Of a stretch of DNA of 30,897 nucleotides, positions 15,946 to 22,995 are shown piece by piece. Positions within the stretch are counted from its first letter, which is position 1. Every line of letters starts with the position of its first letter. The DNA lies in the IMG/VR virus record IMGVR_UViG_3300029319_000297, positions 1 to 30,897 of that record. One strand, given 5' to 3'. The DNA comes from a virus. The notes under the pieces were generated by a model that was given only the letters and a program-made list of their open reading frames with translations, was not told the DNA's origin and did not search any database. A program made the translations under genes and the position numbers.

Positions 15946-16224
15946 ATGAAAGATCAAGCATCAGTAGGACTAAACGAGAGTCCTACTGTAAAATATCAGA
16001 GGGCATTAGACCTCTTTACAGAGTCAGTTATGAAACCTGACCACGATTTGCGTGGGTGTGCATATAATCAAGATTGCTTCAATGAACTCATGGAGATCAG
16101 AGAACACGTCTTAAAATATCTATCGACTCTAAAATCAACACAAAACTTTGAAAACCCAGATGAGTCTGATATACTAGAGAATGAAAAGTTGATCGAAACA
16201 GCACCCCTCTCAAAATGGCGATAG
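15946..16224 (+). CDS. Hypothetical 92-residue protein
   Basis: The protein (MKDQASVGLNESPTVKYQ...) is predicted mostly helical, with no membrane segment and no motif I recognise. It starts five bases after the preceding stop and overlaps the next gene by 10 bases. It probably belongs to the transcript that begins at the 15403-15408 promoter. Confidence 0.65.
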   Translation: MKDQASVGLNESPTVKYQRALDLFTESVMKPDHDLRGCAYNQDCFNELMEIREHVLKYLSTLKSTQNFENPDESDILENEKLIETAPLSKWR

Positions 16225-16424
16225 CAATGTCAGTAATCAAATCCTCTATCTTAGACCAAGGTCAAAAAGAAATTTTAAAAGATGCTTTACTATCGTATGT
16301 AAGCAACCTACAAAAAAGATTTTTTAAAGACTCACTCATCACAGAAGAAATCTATCATCAAAAGATGAAAGAGATTCAAGATGTTGTTAGTTCCTTGCAT
16401 CTTAATGAACTATACAAGATGTGA
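16215..16424 (+). CDS. Hypothetical 69-residue helical protein
   Basis: The protein (MAIAMSVIKSSILDQGQKEI...) is predicted nearly all helical. A second Met at codon 5 (16227) is an alternative start. Its stop TGA lies inside the dyad at 16420-16443, and an intrinsic terminator follows 16 bases later. This closes the transcription unit begun at 15403. Confidence 0.6.
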   Translation: MAIAMSVIKSSILDQGQKEILKDALLSYVSNLQKRFFKDSLITEEIYHQKMKEIQDVVSSLHLNELYKM

Positions 16425-16479
16425 CAATTCATAAAGTGGATCAGTAGGGGTTGTTCCTTGCTGATTTTTACTGTACACT
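16420..16479 (+). promoter_or_regulatory. Promoter with dyad, overlapping a terminator
   Basis: Dyad TGTGACAAT-N6-AGTGGATCA (16420-16443), then TTGTTC (16451-16456), N17, TACACT (16474-16479). The dyad-to-(-10) gap is 30 bp. The predicted transcript start lies only a few bases before the ATG at 16489. Confidence 0.5.
16440..16469 (+). terminator. Intrinsic terminator
   Basis: A 10-bp stem (ATCAGTAGGG with CCTTGCTGAT, two G-T pairs) has the 6-base loop GTTGTT and is followed by TTTTT. It ends the unit 15435-16424. Its loop contains the -35 of the next promoter. Confidence 0.7.
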
Positions 16480-16488
16480 GATTATATT

Positions 16489-17070
16489 ATGAAACTTAGA
16501 CCAATGACAATTAATAAAGATATTGAACTTGTTGCAGATGCCTTGCAAGAGCAATTACCTTTTATTGTAGAGGAGTGGAATACAGTATCACTTCCATTAA
16601 TGGAGAAACTATACAGAAAATCATTCAAAGATATTTTCAAGAACAGACAGACTCAAGAGAAAACAAAAGCAATTAGTCCTATTATTGACGAGATTATTGC
16701 AGAGAAAATACAAGAGAAGGTTTCAGCATTCACAATTACAGAGGGAAAAGGATTTGATTATACTCTCAATGATACAGAAATTGAGTGGAAGAATAGTCTA
16801 TCAGAAAGTAACTCATGGACAGGTAACGGATATAGAAAAACCAACTGGCATTTCTTATGTAAGTTTATCCCTAATGAAGATGGTAAGATCGAAAAGTATT
16901 TCGCTTGCGTAGTTCCTTATGATATGTTAGAATCTAATTGGAGTGATACTGGTAACAGTAATTTCAGTTCTCTAACATTACAAAATGTAGATATGCACAA
17001 AGTTATGCAGATTGCTGGTCATTTCAAATCAGCAAAAAAATACCTAAAACCTAATTACGTCACAGTATGA
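16489..17070 (+). CDS. Possible PD-(D/E)XK nuclease (restriction-endonuclease-like)
   Basis: The 193-residue protein has GFD90Y, then EIE99WK101, followed by NSLSESNSWTGNGYRKTNWHFLCKF (in parts: SWTGNGYRKT and WHFLCKF). A D...E-x-K arrangement followed by a 'trp-thr-gly-asn' loop and a hydrophobic strand resembles type II restriction endonucleases of the PD-(D/E)XK fold. It is two genes upstream of a DNA methyltransferase, which supports the idea. The match is from pattern only; an unrelated phage protein is possible. The leader is nearly absent given the promoter at 16451-16479. Confidence 0.45.
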   Translation: MKLRPMTINKDIELVADALQEQLPFIVEEWNTVSLPLMEKLYRKSFKDIFKNRQTQEKTKAISPIIDEIIAEKIQEKVSAFTITEGKGFDYTLNDTEIEWKNSLSESNSWTGNGYRKTNWHFLCKFIPNEDGKIEKYFACVVPYDMLESNWSDTGNSNFSSLTLQNVDMHKVMQIAGHFKSAKKYLKPNYVTV

Positions 17071-17336
17071 TTCAATTTTTATTATTTAATGCAGGTTTTT
17101 TAAACCTCATGTTTTATGTTTTTGCAATAGGATTTGTAATCTCATTAATACTTGAACAGTTTGTAAGACAGACAGGTAATGAGAGAAACATTTATATTGT
17201 AGAGAGCAACAGGAAATACTGTTGGAGACAAGCATGGATTACAAATGCTTTTTGGTTCTTATGTAACATAGGATTATACATTGTCTCAAGAAATATGCAA
17301 ACACAACAGGTAGATACATTTTGGAACGGAATATAA
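17067..17336 (+). CDS. Small two-helix membrane protein
   Basis: The 89-residue protein has hydrophobic stretches at about 4-29 (FLLFNAGFLNLMFYVFAIGF) and 58-74 (TNAFWFLCNIGLYIV), separated by a basic, polar loop. It overlaps the preceding gene by 4 bases and the methyltransferase gene by 16, so all three are probably one coupled unit. The function is unknown. Membrane placement between a nuclease-like gene and a methylase is unusual. Confidence 0.65.
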   Translation: MIQFLLFNAGFLNLMFYVFAIGFVISLILEQFVRQTGNERNIYIVESNRKYCWRQAWITNAFWFLCNIGLYIVSRNMQTQQVDTFWNGI

Positions 17337-18124
17337 TCCATTTAAAAGATTGTATAGAAGGAATGAAAGAACTTGATGATAGTTCAATAGATGCTATCAT
17401 CACTTCTCCACCATACAACCTCAATATTAAATATGGTTTATATGCTGACAATAAACCTAAGCATGATTATCTTGATTGGTTAAAGACAGTATTTAAAGAA
17501 GGGAAACGTATCTTAAAAGATCAAGGACATCTATTTGTCAATATGGGTTATTCAAATGTTGACCCCTATGTTGGCATGGAAGTTGCAATGACATTAAGAG
17601 ACGATTGGGTATTACAAAATAATATTAATTGGGTTAAATCTATTCATGTCAATGATAAGACAAGTGGACATTTTAAACCAATTAATAGTAAAAGATTCTT
17701 ATGCCCAACATGGGAAAACTTATTTCACTTTACTAAAGATGGTAGCGTCAATATTGATAGACTATCTATTGGTGTCAAGTATGAGTACTATGAAGCAAAT
17801 TTAAGGCATAGTAAATCACTTGATAAACCAAAACCTAATCTAAGAGACAAAGGTAACGCATGGTTCATACCATACGAAACTATTAATAGCAAAGAACTTA
17901 GAGGAAAACATCCTGCTGTATTTCCAGTTAAGTTAGTAGAAGATTGTTTAAAACTTACTGGTATCAAAAATGGAATAGTTCTTGACCCATTTATGGGAAC
18001 TGGAAGCACAGCAGTTGCATCACAAAATTTATCATGGTCATATATTGGATATGATATTGATGAAGATTATGTTACGTTTGCAACACAAAGACTTAATAAT
18101 GTATTGACTCATGTATTAAGTTGA
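17321..18124 (+). CDS. DNA amino-methyltransferase (N4-cytosine or N6-adenine), beta type
   Basis: The 267-residue protein has the catalytic motif IV T28-SPPY-NLN and, later, the AdoMet-binding motif I D222-PFMGTGST, the order of beta-class enzymes. TSPPY is more common in N4-cytosine methylases, although some N6-adenine enzymes have it. The start is a TTG at 17321 because the conserved IIHLKDCIEGM segment precedes the first internal ATG. It follows a nuclease-like gene, so it may protect phage DNA from it or evade host restriction. Its last codons contain the -35 (TTGACT) of the next promoter. Confidence 0.9.
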   Translation: MERNIIHLKDCIEGMKELDDSSIDAIITSPPYNLNIKYGLYADNKPKHDYLDWLKTVFKEGKRILKDQGHLFVNMGYSNVDPYVGMEVAMTLRDDWVLQNNINWVKSIHVNDKTSGHFKPINSKRFLCPTWENLFHFTKDGSVNIDRLSIGVKYEYYEANLRHSKSLDKPKPNLRDKGNAWFIPYETINSKELRGKHPAVFPVKLVEDCLKLTGIKNGIVLDPFMGTGSTAVASQNLSWSYIGYDIDEDYVTFATQRLNNVLTHVLS

Positions 18125-18132
18125 TATATAAT
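18104..18132 (+). promoter_or_regulatory. Strong sigma70-type promoter, no dyad
   Basis: TTGACT (18104-18109), N17, TATAAT (18127-18132). No TGTG[AC]CA half-site lies at the usual distance. It drives the 374-residue gene at 18196 through a leader of about 57 nt. Confidence 0.7.
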
Positions 18133-18195
18133 AACGTCATCAACGGAACAATGCGTCTGTTTAGATGATACTTACCTACTATTACAGAGGATTAA

Positions 18196-19320
18196 ATGAA
18201 ACAACTAAAGGTTGGCGAATGGTATTCGCTACCAGTTAATATTGGAGATTGCTCTAATATTGAACTGGACGAGATCGAAATTGGTCTCATTTCAAGAGCA
18301 ACATTTTTAGAGTTGCCACAATGGATTACACAGAGAAGTGTAACCAACAGACTTAAAAAGAAAGGTGTGTTAGATCATCTTGCTAAACTATTCCCTACAC
18401 ACTTCATTGTAGCGTTGGCAGAACTAACACAAGACGATATATGGGAAGATGGTCGAGAGTTTGATGCAGGTACTGAGTGGACAATAGATGCCAACTCAAG
18501 GGGTCACATTTGGAGAAACCAAATGTCAGACAAGTTACCAGATAATGTGCTTGCTATCAAATATAAAGGAAAGTCATTACTTGATATAAGAAGTATCTAC
18601 TGGGCATTTGACAACCCAACAGCAGCAGAAGTTGCTGCAGAAGTTGTTACTGGTGTCTTGAGATCACTTAATGCAACATTACACACTAAGAAGTTTCAGA
18701 GTGGACAATTCGTAACAGCACTATCATACACTTGTATGTTTGATAATGCTACTGTTTACGGAGACAGAGGACTATGGACAGATAGTGATGATGACACTAT
18801 TACTAATAGTGAGTATAAAAGGAGAATGACATCACTTGCAGTTCAGCAATACCTACCAACTATACAAGCAGTTGATAATTTGTTGCATGAACATGGTATT
18901 TCTAAGGACTTCGATCAAACATTTATCACAGCACTATTCTTATTTCACTTAAAGATGGGTGTATTTGATGATAATGTTGTTAGAGTCATCAGACTACTAG
19001 CAGAAACTCAATTAGATTCTGACGGAGAGAAAGAAGGGATTGCAACTACTAAGACAGGTGCATTAACACCTCAAGGTTGGATTAAGAGAGAGAATGAGAG
19101 AGGTTACGAAAAGGTAGATCAGATCAAAATTCCTAACAGAGGAAAAATTGATGGATACTATGAAGGAGTGCCATTTTTCTGTTATTGGTTGTATATTGCA
19201 TCAACAGATGGATACACAAAGAAACAGAAATCAGGTGCAAAACAAGGGTACCGCAAGTGGTTTGATGACTTTATGTCTCGAACACCAATTACAAAGTTGG
19301 AGGAATTACTAACTAAATGA
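18196..19320 (+). CDS. Unknown 374-residue phage protein (weak ParB/sulfiredoxin-fold hint)
   Basis: I do not firmly recognise this protein. Residues ~40-130 contain LPQWITQRSVTNRLKKKGVLDHL and later TIDANSRGHIWRNQ. The latter loosely recalls the D-G-x-x-R segment of ParB/sulfiredoxin-like domains, but with Ala-Asn-Ser in place of Gly. The rest is mixed alpha/beta with a Lys/Arg-rich end (TKKQKSGAKQGYRKWFDDF). An AGAGG ribosome-binding site sits seven bases before the ATG. It has its own strong promoter and lies between a methylase and a helicase, so a role in DNA modification or phage takeover is possible. Confidence 0.7.
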   Translation: MKQLKVGEWYSLPVNIGDCSNIELDEIEIGLISRATFLELPQWITQRSVTNRLKKKGVLDHLAKLFPTHFIVALAELTQDDIWEDGREFDAGTEWTIDANSRGHIWRNQMSDKLPDNVLAIKYKGKSLLDIRSIYWAFDNPTAAEVAAEVVTGVLRSLNATLHTKKFQSGQFVTALSYTCMFDNATVYGDRGLWTDSDDDTITNSEYKRRMTSLAVQQYLPTIQAVDNLLHEHGISKDFDQTFITALFLFHLKMGVFDDNVVRVIRLLAETQLDSDGEKEGIATTKTGALTPQGWIKRENERGYEKVDQIKIPNRGKIDGYYEGVPFFCYWLYIASTDGYTKKQKSGAKQGYRKWFDDFMSRTPITKLEELLTK

Positions 19321-19511
19321 AACGTGAGATCAAACTTCTCAAGAAATGTATAAAGAAAGGGGAACAGACCCCTTTCCTATACAATGAAGAAGAAACCTTA
19401 AGATTAAAAACAAAATTAAAACAGTTGCAAGATTGGTATGAAAGTGCTAGAATTGCTCAGAACAACGGATTTGGTCAATACATAGACCAACCGAAACCGC
19501 CCAAACCATAA
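19317..19511 (+). CDS. Hypothetical 64-residue basic protein
   Basis: The protein (MKREIKLLKKCIKKGEQTPF...) is helical and basic, ending in a proline-rich tail (QPKPPKP). An ATGA overlap joins it to the preceding 374-residue gene. Its stop lies in the dyad-like sequence before the next promoter, and a terminator follows within 11 bases. Confidence 0.65.
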   Translation: MKREIKLLKKCIKKGEQTPFLYNEEETLRLKTKLKQLQDWYESARIAQNNGFGQYIDQPKPPKP

Positions 19512-19554
19512 ACTGTCACAACCCCTTGCACAAGGGGTTTTTTTATTGTATAAT
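19497..19554 (+). promoter_or_regulatory. Promoter with right half-site, overlapping a terminator
   Basis: A perfect right half-site ACTGTCACA (19512-19520) has a poor left half. It is followed by TTGCAC (19526-19531), N17, TATAAT (19549-19554). The gap to the -10 is 28 bp. Drives the helicase gene at 19573. Confidence 0.6.
19522..19544 (+). terminator. Intrinsic terminator
   Basis: CCCCTT pairs with AAGGGG around a GCAC loop, followed by seven T. It ends the unit 18196-19511. The next promoter's -35 (TTGCAC) lies inside the hairpin. Confidence 0.85.
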
Positions 19555-19572
19555 GAATCTATTGATTAAATT

Positions 19573-20802
19573 ATGATGATTAACTTGAGACCACATCAGG
19601 ATAAATGTTTTGATGCTATGCAGATAAACAATGTTGGTCAAGTTATTGTACCAACAGGTGGTGGTAAAACATATATTATGATTGAAGATGCTATCAATCA
19701 GTTTAAAAGTCCAGTTGCAAATACTATTGTAGTTGTTGCACCTCGTATCTTGCTTGCTAATCAGTTGTGTGCAGAATTCACCGAGTTCATCACCGATACT
19801 GAAGTTGCTCATGTTCACTCAGGAGAGACACATCACTATTCAACTACAAAAGCAAGTAGAATATCTGTATGGGCAACAAAGAATTGTGCCTATAATCAGA
19901 TAATATTCACAACATATCATTCATTACATAAGATTGTAGAGAGTGGTATTCATGTAGATACTATCTATTATGATGAAGCACACAATGGAACACAAAAGAA
20001 CTTTTTTGAAGCAGTAAAAACTATTACCGCAGATCGTAAGTTTTACTTTACAGCAACACCTAAAATCAGTAAAAGTGGTGCGGAAAATGGTATGGACAAC
20101 AGCAAAGTTTGGGGAAACATTATTGCTAATGTACCTGCCAAAACCCTTATCAATACTGGTGCTATAGTTCCACCTAAGGTAGTTCCGTTTAAAACAAATA
20201 GAGTGCGGAACAAAGAGAATGCACACGAAGTTGATGCGGACAACCTCAAGGACATGATTAATAGTCTTGATGATGGTAACCATAAGATTCTTGTATCAGC
20301 ACCTAGTAGTAAAATACTTGGCAAGATGCTAGGACACACCCCTATTCTTGACTATCTTACTACAAATGGATATGACGTATTACACATCACATCTAAATTT
20401 GGTGCTATCATCAATGGCAAGAAGGTAGGAAGAGAAAAGTTTTTCGATACTCTTACTAAGTGGGGTGCAGATAATGACAGAAAGTTTATTATCTTTCACT
20501 ATTCTATTCTTAGTGAAGGTATTAATGTCAATGGACTAACTCATACAATACTATTGAGAAACCTACCTATTATCGAAATGGCACAAACTATTGGTAGAGT
20601 CATTCGAGTTCATAAAGATGATCGCAAAGCAGTTGCTGAAGGTCTCATTCCCTCAGGAGCATTCCATTTATACAAGAAAGCATTTGGACAAGTAACAATG
20701 CCTATCGGGTATCGTATGGGAGACGTTACAAAGATGAGACTTGAGCAAGTTGTAAACAGTATCTTTATTGAAGGAGTACCACCCCTCGCATATTGCATCT
20801 AA
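19573..20802 (+). CDS. SF2 DEAH-box DNA helicase
   Basis: The 409-residue protein has LRPHQDKCFDAM (about 5-16), Walker A VPTGGGKT (26-33), DEAH at 134-137, FTATP at 159-163 and QTIGRVIR around 338-345. These are the ordered motifs of SF2 helicases of the UvsW/RecG/type III Res group. No fused nuclease domain is seen. T4 UvsW homologues unwind branched DNA, but this protein is shorter than those I know, so the symbol is not assigned. It lies between two methyltransferases and overlaps the second by one base. Either recombination/repair or part of a modification system is possible. Confidence 0.9.
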   Translation: MMINLRPHQDKCFDAMQINNVGQVIVPTGGGKTYIMIEDAINQFKSPVANTIVVVAPRILLANQLCAEFTEFITDTEVAHVHSGETHHYSTTKASRISVWATKNCAYNQIIFTTYHSLHKIVESGIHVDTIYYDEAHNGTQKNFFEAVKTITADRKFYFTATPKISKSGAENGMDNSKVWGNIIANVPAKTLINTGAIVPPKVVPFKTNRVRNKENAHEVDADNLKDMINSLDDGNHKILVSAPSSKILGKMLGHTPILDYLTTNGYDVLHITSKFGAIINGKKVGREKFFDTLTKWGADNDRKFIIFHYSILSEGINVNGLTHTILLRNLPIIEMAQTIGRVIRVHKDDRKAVAEGLIPSGAFHLYKKAFGQVTMPIGYRMGDVTKMRLEQVVNSIFIEGVPPLAYCI

Positions 20803-21722
20803 TGAAAGACACAATTTTATACGGAGATTGTAGAACTACAATTCCAACCATAACAGAACCAATACAAATGTGTGTAACAAGTCCACCTTACTATGGTTTA
20901 CGAGACTATGGTGGAGAGGAGAATCAAATTGGACAAGAAGGAAGTCCAGAGGAGTTTATCGATCAACTGGTAGAAGTCTTTAAGAAAGTTAGAGACGTTA
21001 TGGTAGATGATGGAACTCTATGGGTTAATATGGGAGATACCTATTACAACTATAGGAGTGATGGTAACTACCCAAAACAAACAGTAAGTAAAACTAATCA
21101 AGATTTACCTAATTTTTCACCTGCAAGAGGTAACAAACTTAAAGGATTAAAAAGTAAGGATTTGATTGGAGTACCTTGGTTGTTAGCGTTTGCATTACGC
21201 AAAGATGGTTGGTATCTTAGGCAAGATATTATTTGGCATAAACCTAATCCAATGCCAGAAAGTGTAAAAGATAGATGCACTAAGTCACATGAATATATTT
21301 TCTTACTCAGTAAGAGTAAGAACTATTATTATGATAATGAAGCGATCAAAGAACCTGCAAAGGATTGGGGAACTAGAGATCGGACTAATGGTAAGTATCA
21401 TAATAAAGGAACTGGTTTACAACCTCATACTGGACTCAATAAGAGTTATCCTACAAAGAATAAGCGATCAGTATGGACAGTAACAAGTAAACCATATAAG
21501 GAAGCACATTTTGCTACATACCCACCTGATTTAATTGAACCTTGCATCAAAGCGGGTAGTAGAAAAGGAGATATAATTCTTGACCCATTCATGGGGTCAG
21601 GAACTACAGCAATGGTATCTAAACAATTAGATAGGCATTTTATAGGTTGTGAGTTACATGACTCATATAAAACACTTATAAATGGTAGGTTACCTAACAC
21701 AGCATTGAGTGACTTGTTCTAA
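20802..21722 (+). CDS. DNA amino-methyltransferase (TSPPYYGLRDYG type)
   Basis: The 306-residue protein has motif IV T26-SPPY-YGLRDYG, HEYIFLLSKSKNYYYD, RSVWTVTSKPY, HFATYPPDLIEPC and motif I D261-PFMGSGTTA. It is a beta-class adenine-N6/cytosine-N4 methylase widespread in phages. The ATG at 20802 overlaps the helicase stop (TAATG) and is preferred over an in-frame TTG at 20793. It is not closely related to the methylase at 17321, so the phage probably modifies two different sites. The dyad of the next promoter starts directly after the stop. Confidence 0.92.
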   Translation: MKDTILYGDCRTTIPTITEPIQMCVTSPPYYGLRDYGGEENQIGQEGSPEEFIDQLVEVFKKVRDVMVDDGTLWVNMGDTYYNYRSDGNYPKQTVSKTNQDLPNFSPARGNKLKGLKSKDLIGVPWLLAFALRKDGWYLRQDIIWHKPNPMPESVKDRCTKSHEYIFLLSKSKNYYYDNEAIKEPAKDWGTRDRTNGKYHNKGTGLQPHTGLNKSYPTKNKRSVWTVTSKPYKEAHFATYPPDLIEPCIKAGSRKGDIILDPFMGSGTTAMVSKQLDRHFIGCELHDSYKTLINGRLPNTALSDLF

Positions 21723-21782
21723 TGTGCCACTTGAGGTACTGTCACACATATGGTTGCATAGGTGTAGCATATGCTTTATATT
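21723..21782 (+). promoter_or_regulatory. Dyad-containing early promoter
   Basis: Dyad TGTGCCACT-N6-ACTGTCACA (21723-21746), 30-bp gap, TATATT (21777-21782). A -35-like TTGCAT (21754-21759) is spaced by 17. Its transcript would start at about 21789. Confidence 0.7.
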
Positions 21783-21788
21783 AAGAAT

Positions 21789-21881
21789 GTCGAAACAAAC
21801 CAACGTAAAACTTTCAAGGTAACGGATACCCAGAGGAATACGTTTTTAAATCGAACTTAAGTAGTTGAGTTTTGTTTCGAC
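21789..21881 (+). promoter_or_regulatory. Structured 5' leader with 11-bp closing stem
   Basis: GTCGAAACAAA (21789-21799) is perfectly complementary to TTTGTTTCGAC (21871-21881). CAAC/GTTG can continue the stem inside. The left arm begins seven bases after the -10, at the predicted first transcribed base. TCAAG (21814-21818) and GGATACCC (21824-21831) recur in the leader at 22921. No known riboswitch class was recognised. Confidence 0.5.
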
Positions 21882-21904
21882 CCACTCACTTTATCCCAGA
21901 GGTC

Positions 21905-22045
21905 ATGCCTACAGTTCAAACTTATGACTTTCCTCAAAGTCCAATTCTTATAGTTGGATTTGTTGGAATATTCTTTACTCTTGTTTTACTTTATGTTGTA
22001 AACAGAGATTACTTCAATAGTCCATTTAATCAGGATAGGAAGTAA
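21905..22045 (+). CDS. 46-residue single-pass membrane protein
   Basis: The frame MPTVQTYDFPQSPIL... has one hydrophobic helix at about 14-33 (ILIVGFVGIFFTLVLLYVV), then a polar tail NRDYFNSPFNQDRK. Its ATG lies after the structured leader, with AGAGG six bases upstream, and its stop overlaps the next ATG (TAATG). I compared it with small photosystem and cytochrome b6f subunits and saw no clear match. It is probably a small phage membrane protein acting early on the host. Confidence 0.7.
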   Translation: MPTVQTYDFPQSPILIVGFVGIFFTLVLLYVVNRDYFNSPFNQDRK

Positions 22046-22221
22046 TGTCAAAAAAACTAACACCAAAAGAAAAAACCATTATCAAACTTATGGAAATGGT
22101 TATTGATGAACTATCAACTTGTAATACTGTAACTGATCCTGCATTCGATATGTATTACATCATGCACCAAGCAGTTGATAGAGAAGTTTATTATCCTTTA
22201 CATGATCGGGAGTTTATCTAA
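22045..22221 (+). CDS. 58-residue hypothetical protein
   Basis: The frame MSKKLTPKEKTIIKLMEMVIDELSTCNTV... is helical with a basic start and a Tyr/His-rich middle (MYYIMHQAVDREVYYPLHDR). It is joined on both sides by one-base TAATG overlaps, which supports a real gene despite its size. Function unknown. Confidence 0.65.
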   Translation: MSKKLTPKEKTIIKLMEMVIDELSTCNTVTDPAFDMYYIMHQAVDREVYYPLHDREFI

Positions 22222-22439
22222 TGGATTTACAATTCGAGAGACAAACATCAATCGATAATATGATCGATTCACTTTATGAAGCAATGACTAGCAATGGTCT
22301 TAATGGAAACATACCAGAAGCAGCATCTGTTTACGAGGAGTGGGTAGTTGATGGAGTTGACCCTCAGGAAGTAGAAAAGTATGAATTTACTTTTTTAAAG
22401 AACTTTACTTTACCTAATTACGAGGAGTTTATTTCATGA
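22221..22439 (+). CDS. Hypothetical 72-residue acidic protein
   Basis: The protein (MDLQFERQTSIDNMIDSLYEAMTS...) is acidic, with two predicted helices and the segment EEWVVDGVDPQEVEKYEF. No recognised family. It starts on the previous stop (TAATG) and ends in an ATGA overlap. Confidence 0.65.
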   Translation: MDLQFERQTSIDNMIDSLYEAMTSNGLNGNIPEAASVYEEWVVDGVDPQEVEKYEFTFLKNFTLPNYEEFIS

Positions 22440-22654
22440 AACCCAAGAATTATCAAGTAACAGAAATTGAACTCTACTTATCTGAAGTTGGAGACGGAGA
22501 CCCCGATTTACAATTTACACCTCAAGAGGAGTATGTTATGCACCAAAGATGTCTAGGCAGATGGACAGCATACAATGAAGATGACCTAAGAAATCGAATT
22601 TATGATTTTATAGGTTATCATGCAGAAACACTTAAATACGAGGTAAGATCATGA
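22436..22654 (+). CDS. Hypothetical 72-residue protein
   Basis: The protein (MKPKNYQVTEIELYLSEVGDGDPDLQFTP...) contains EEYVMHQRCLGRWTAYNEDDLRNRIYDF. It is soluble, mixed charge, and unrecognised. ATGA overlaps join it to both neighbours in a five-gene run (21905-22866). Confidence 0.65.
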   Translation: MKPKNYQVTEIELYLSEVGDGDPDLQFTPQEEYVMHQRCLGRWTAYNEDDLRNRIYDFIGYHAETLKYEVRS

Positions 22655-22866
22655 TCGCATTTTCTCAAAAGTATTATCCATACTTGAATGAGTATGAACA
22701 ACAGTATAATGACATTTGGTTTTTTAAAATGTTATCTCAATTAAAGTTAGATGGTAAACTTTATATCCCCGATCTTGATTTATGGTTTAACAAGAAGGGA
22801 GAAGAATGTGAACCTTACGAAGGTAACACATATATCGAACAAATGAAACCAGAGTATGCCAGTTAA
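22651..22866 (+). CDS. Hypothetical 71-residue aromatic-rich protein
   Basis: The protein (MIAFSQKYYPYLNEYEQQYNDIWFFK...) is unusually rich in Tyr, Trp and Phe, and ends EQMKPEYAS. The last codons (TAT GCC AGT TAA) are the left half and spacer of the next dyad, so the C-terminal sequence may be set by the operator. Function unknown. Confidence 0.65.
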   Translation: MIAFSQKYYPYLNEYEQQYNDIWFFKMLSQLKLDGKLYIPDLDLWFNKKGEECEPYEGNTYIEQMKPEYAS

Positions 22867-22914
22867 AGTACTGTCACATAACTGATTGCACTTGTTTTTA
22901 ATATCCTTTATATT
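22855..22914 (+). promoter_or_regulatory. Dyad-containing early promoter
   Basis: Dyad TATGCCAGT-N6-ACTGTCACA (22855-22878), 30-bp gap, TATATT (22909-22914). TTGCAC (22886-22891) is a possible -35 with spacing 17. The dyad spans the stop of the gene before. Confidence 0.7.
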
Positions 22915-22920
22915 AAGAAC

Positions 22921-22972
22921 ATAGAGGTTATGCAAACATTTATCAAGTGCTTTGGGATACCCTAACCTCTAT
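22921..22972 (+). promoter_or_regulatory. Structured 5' leader with 10-bp closing stem
   Basis: ATAGAGGTTA (22921-22930) is perfectly complementary to TAACCTCTAT (22963-22972). The stem starts seven bases after the -10, as in the leader at 21789. The loop holds TCAAG (22943-22947) and GGATACCC (22955-22962). An 11-codon frame (22930-22965) lies inside it, ending within the right arm. Confidence 0.5.
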
Positions 22973-22995
22973 AACAAACATTTATTCCTAAGATT

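Noticed and set aside
19924-20339. Minus-strand frames of 98-119 codons opposite the helicase gene
   Set aside because: They lie wholly opposite a gene with all SF2 motifs and have no promoter or coding signal of their own; no minus-strand gene is otherwise present in the window.
19573-20802. Assignment of the helicase as UvsW
   Set aside because: SF2 motifs fit but the length (409 residues) and the methylase context leave type III Res-like or other helicases equally likely, so no gene symbol was given.
21905-22045. Small membrane protein considered as a photosystem or cytochrome subunit
   Set aside because: The helix position and the tail do not match PsaJ, PsbN, PsbT, PsbM or PetN as I know them; only the single transmembrane helix is shared.
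22921-22980. Resemblance of the leader to a preQ1 riboswitch (AGAGGTT, then an A-rich stretch after the stem)
   Set aside because: The stem encloses 32 bases rather than a short preQ1-I loop and the conserved loop bases are missing; the downstream gene is not queuosine-related.
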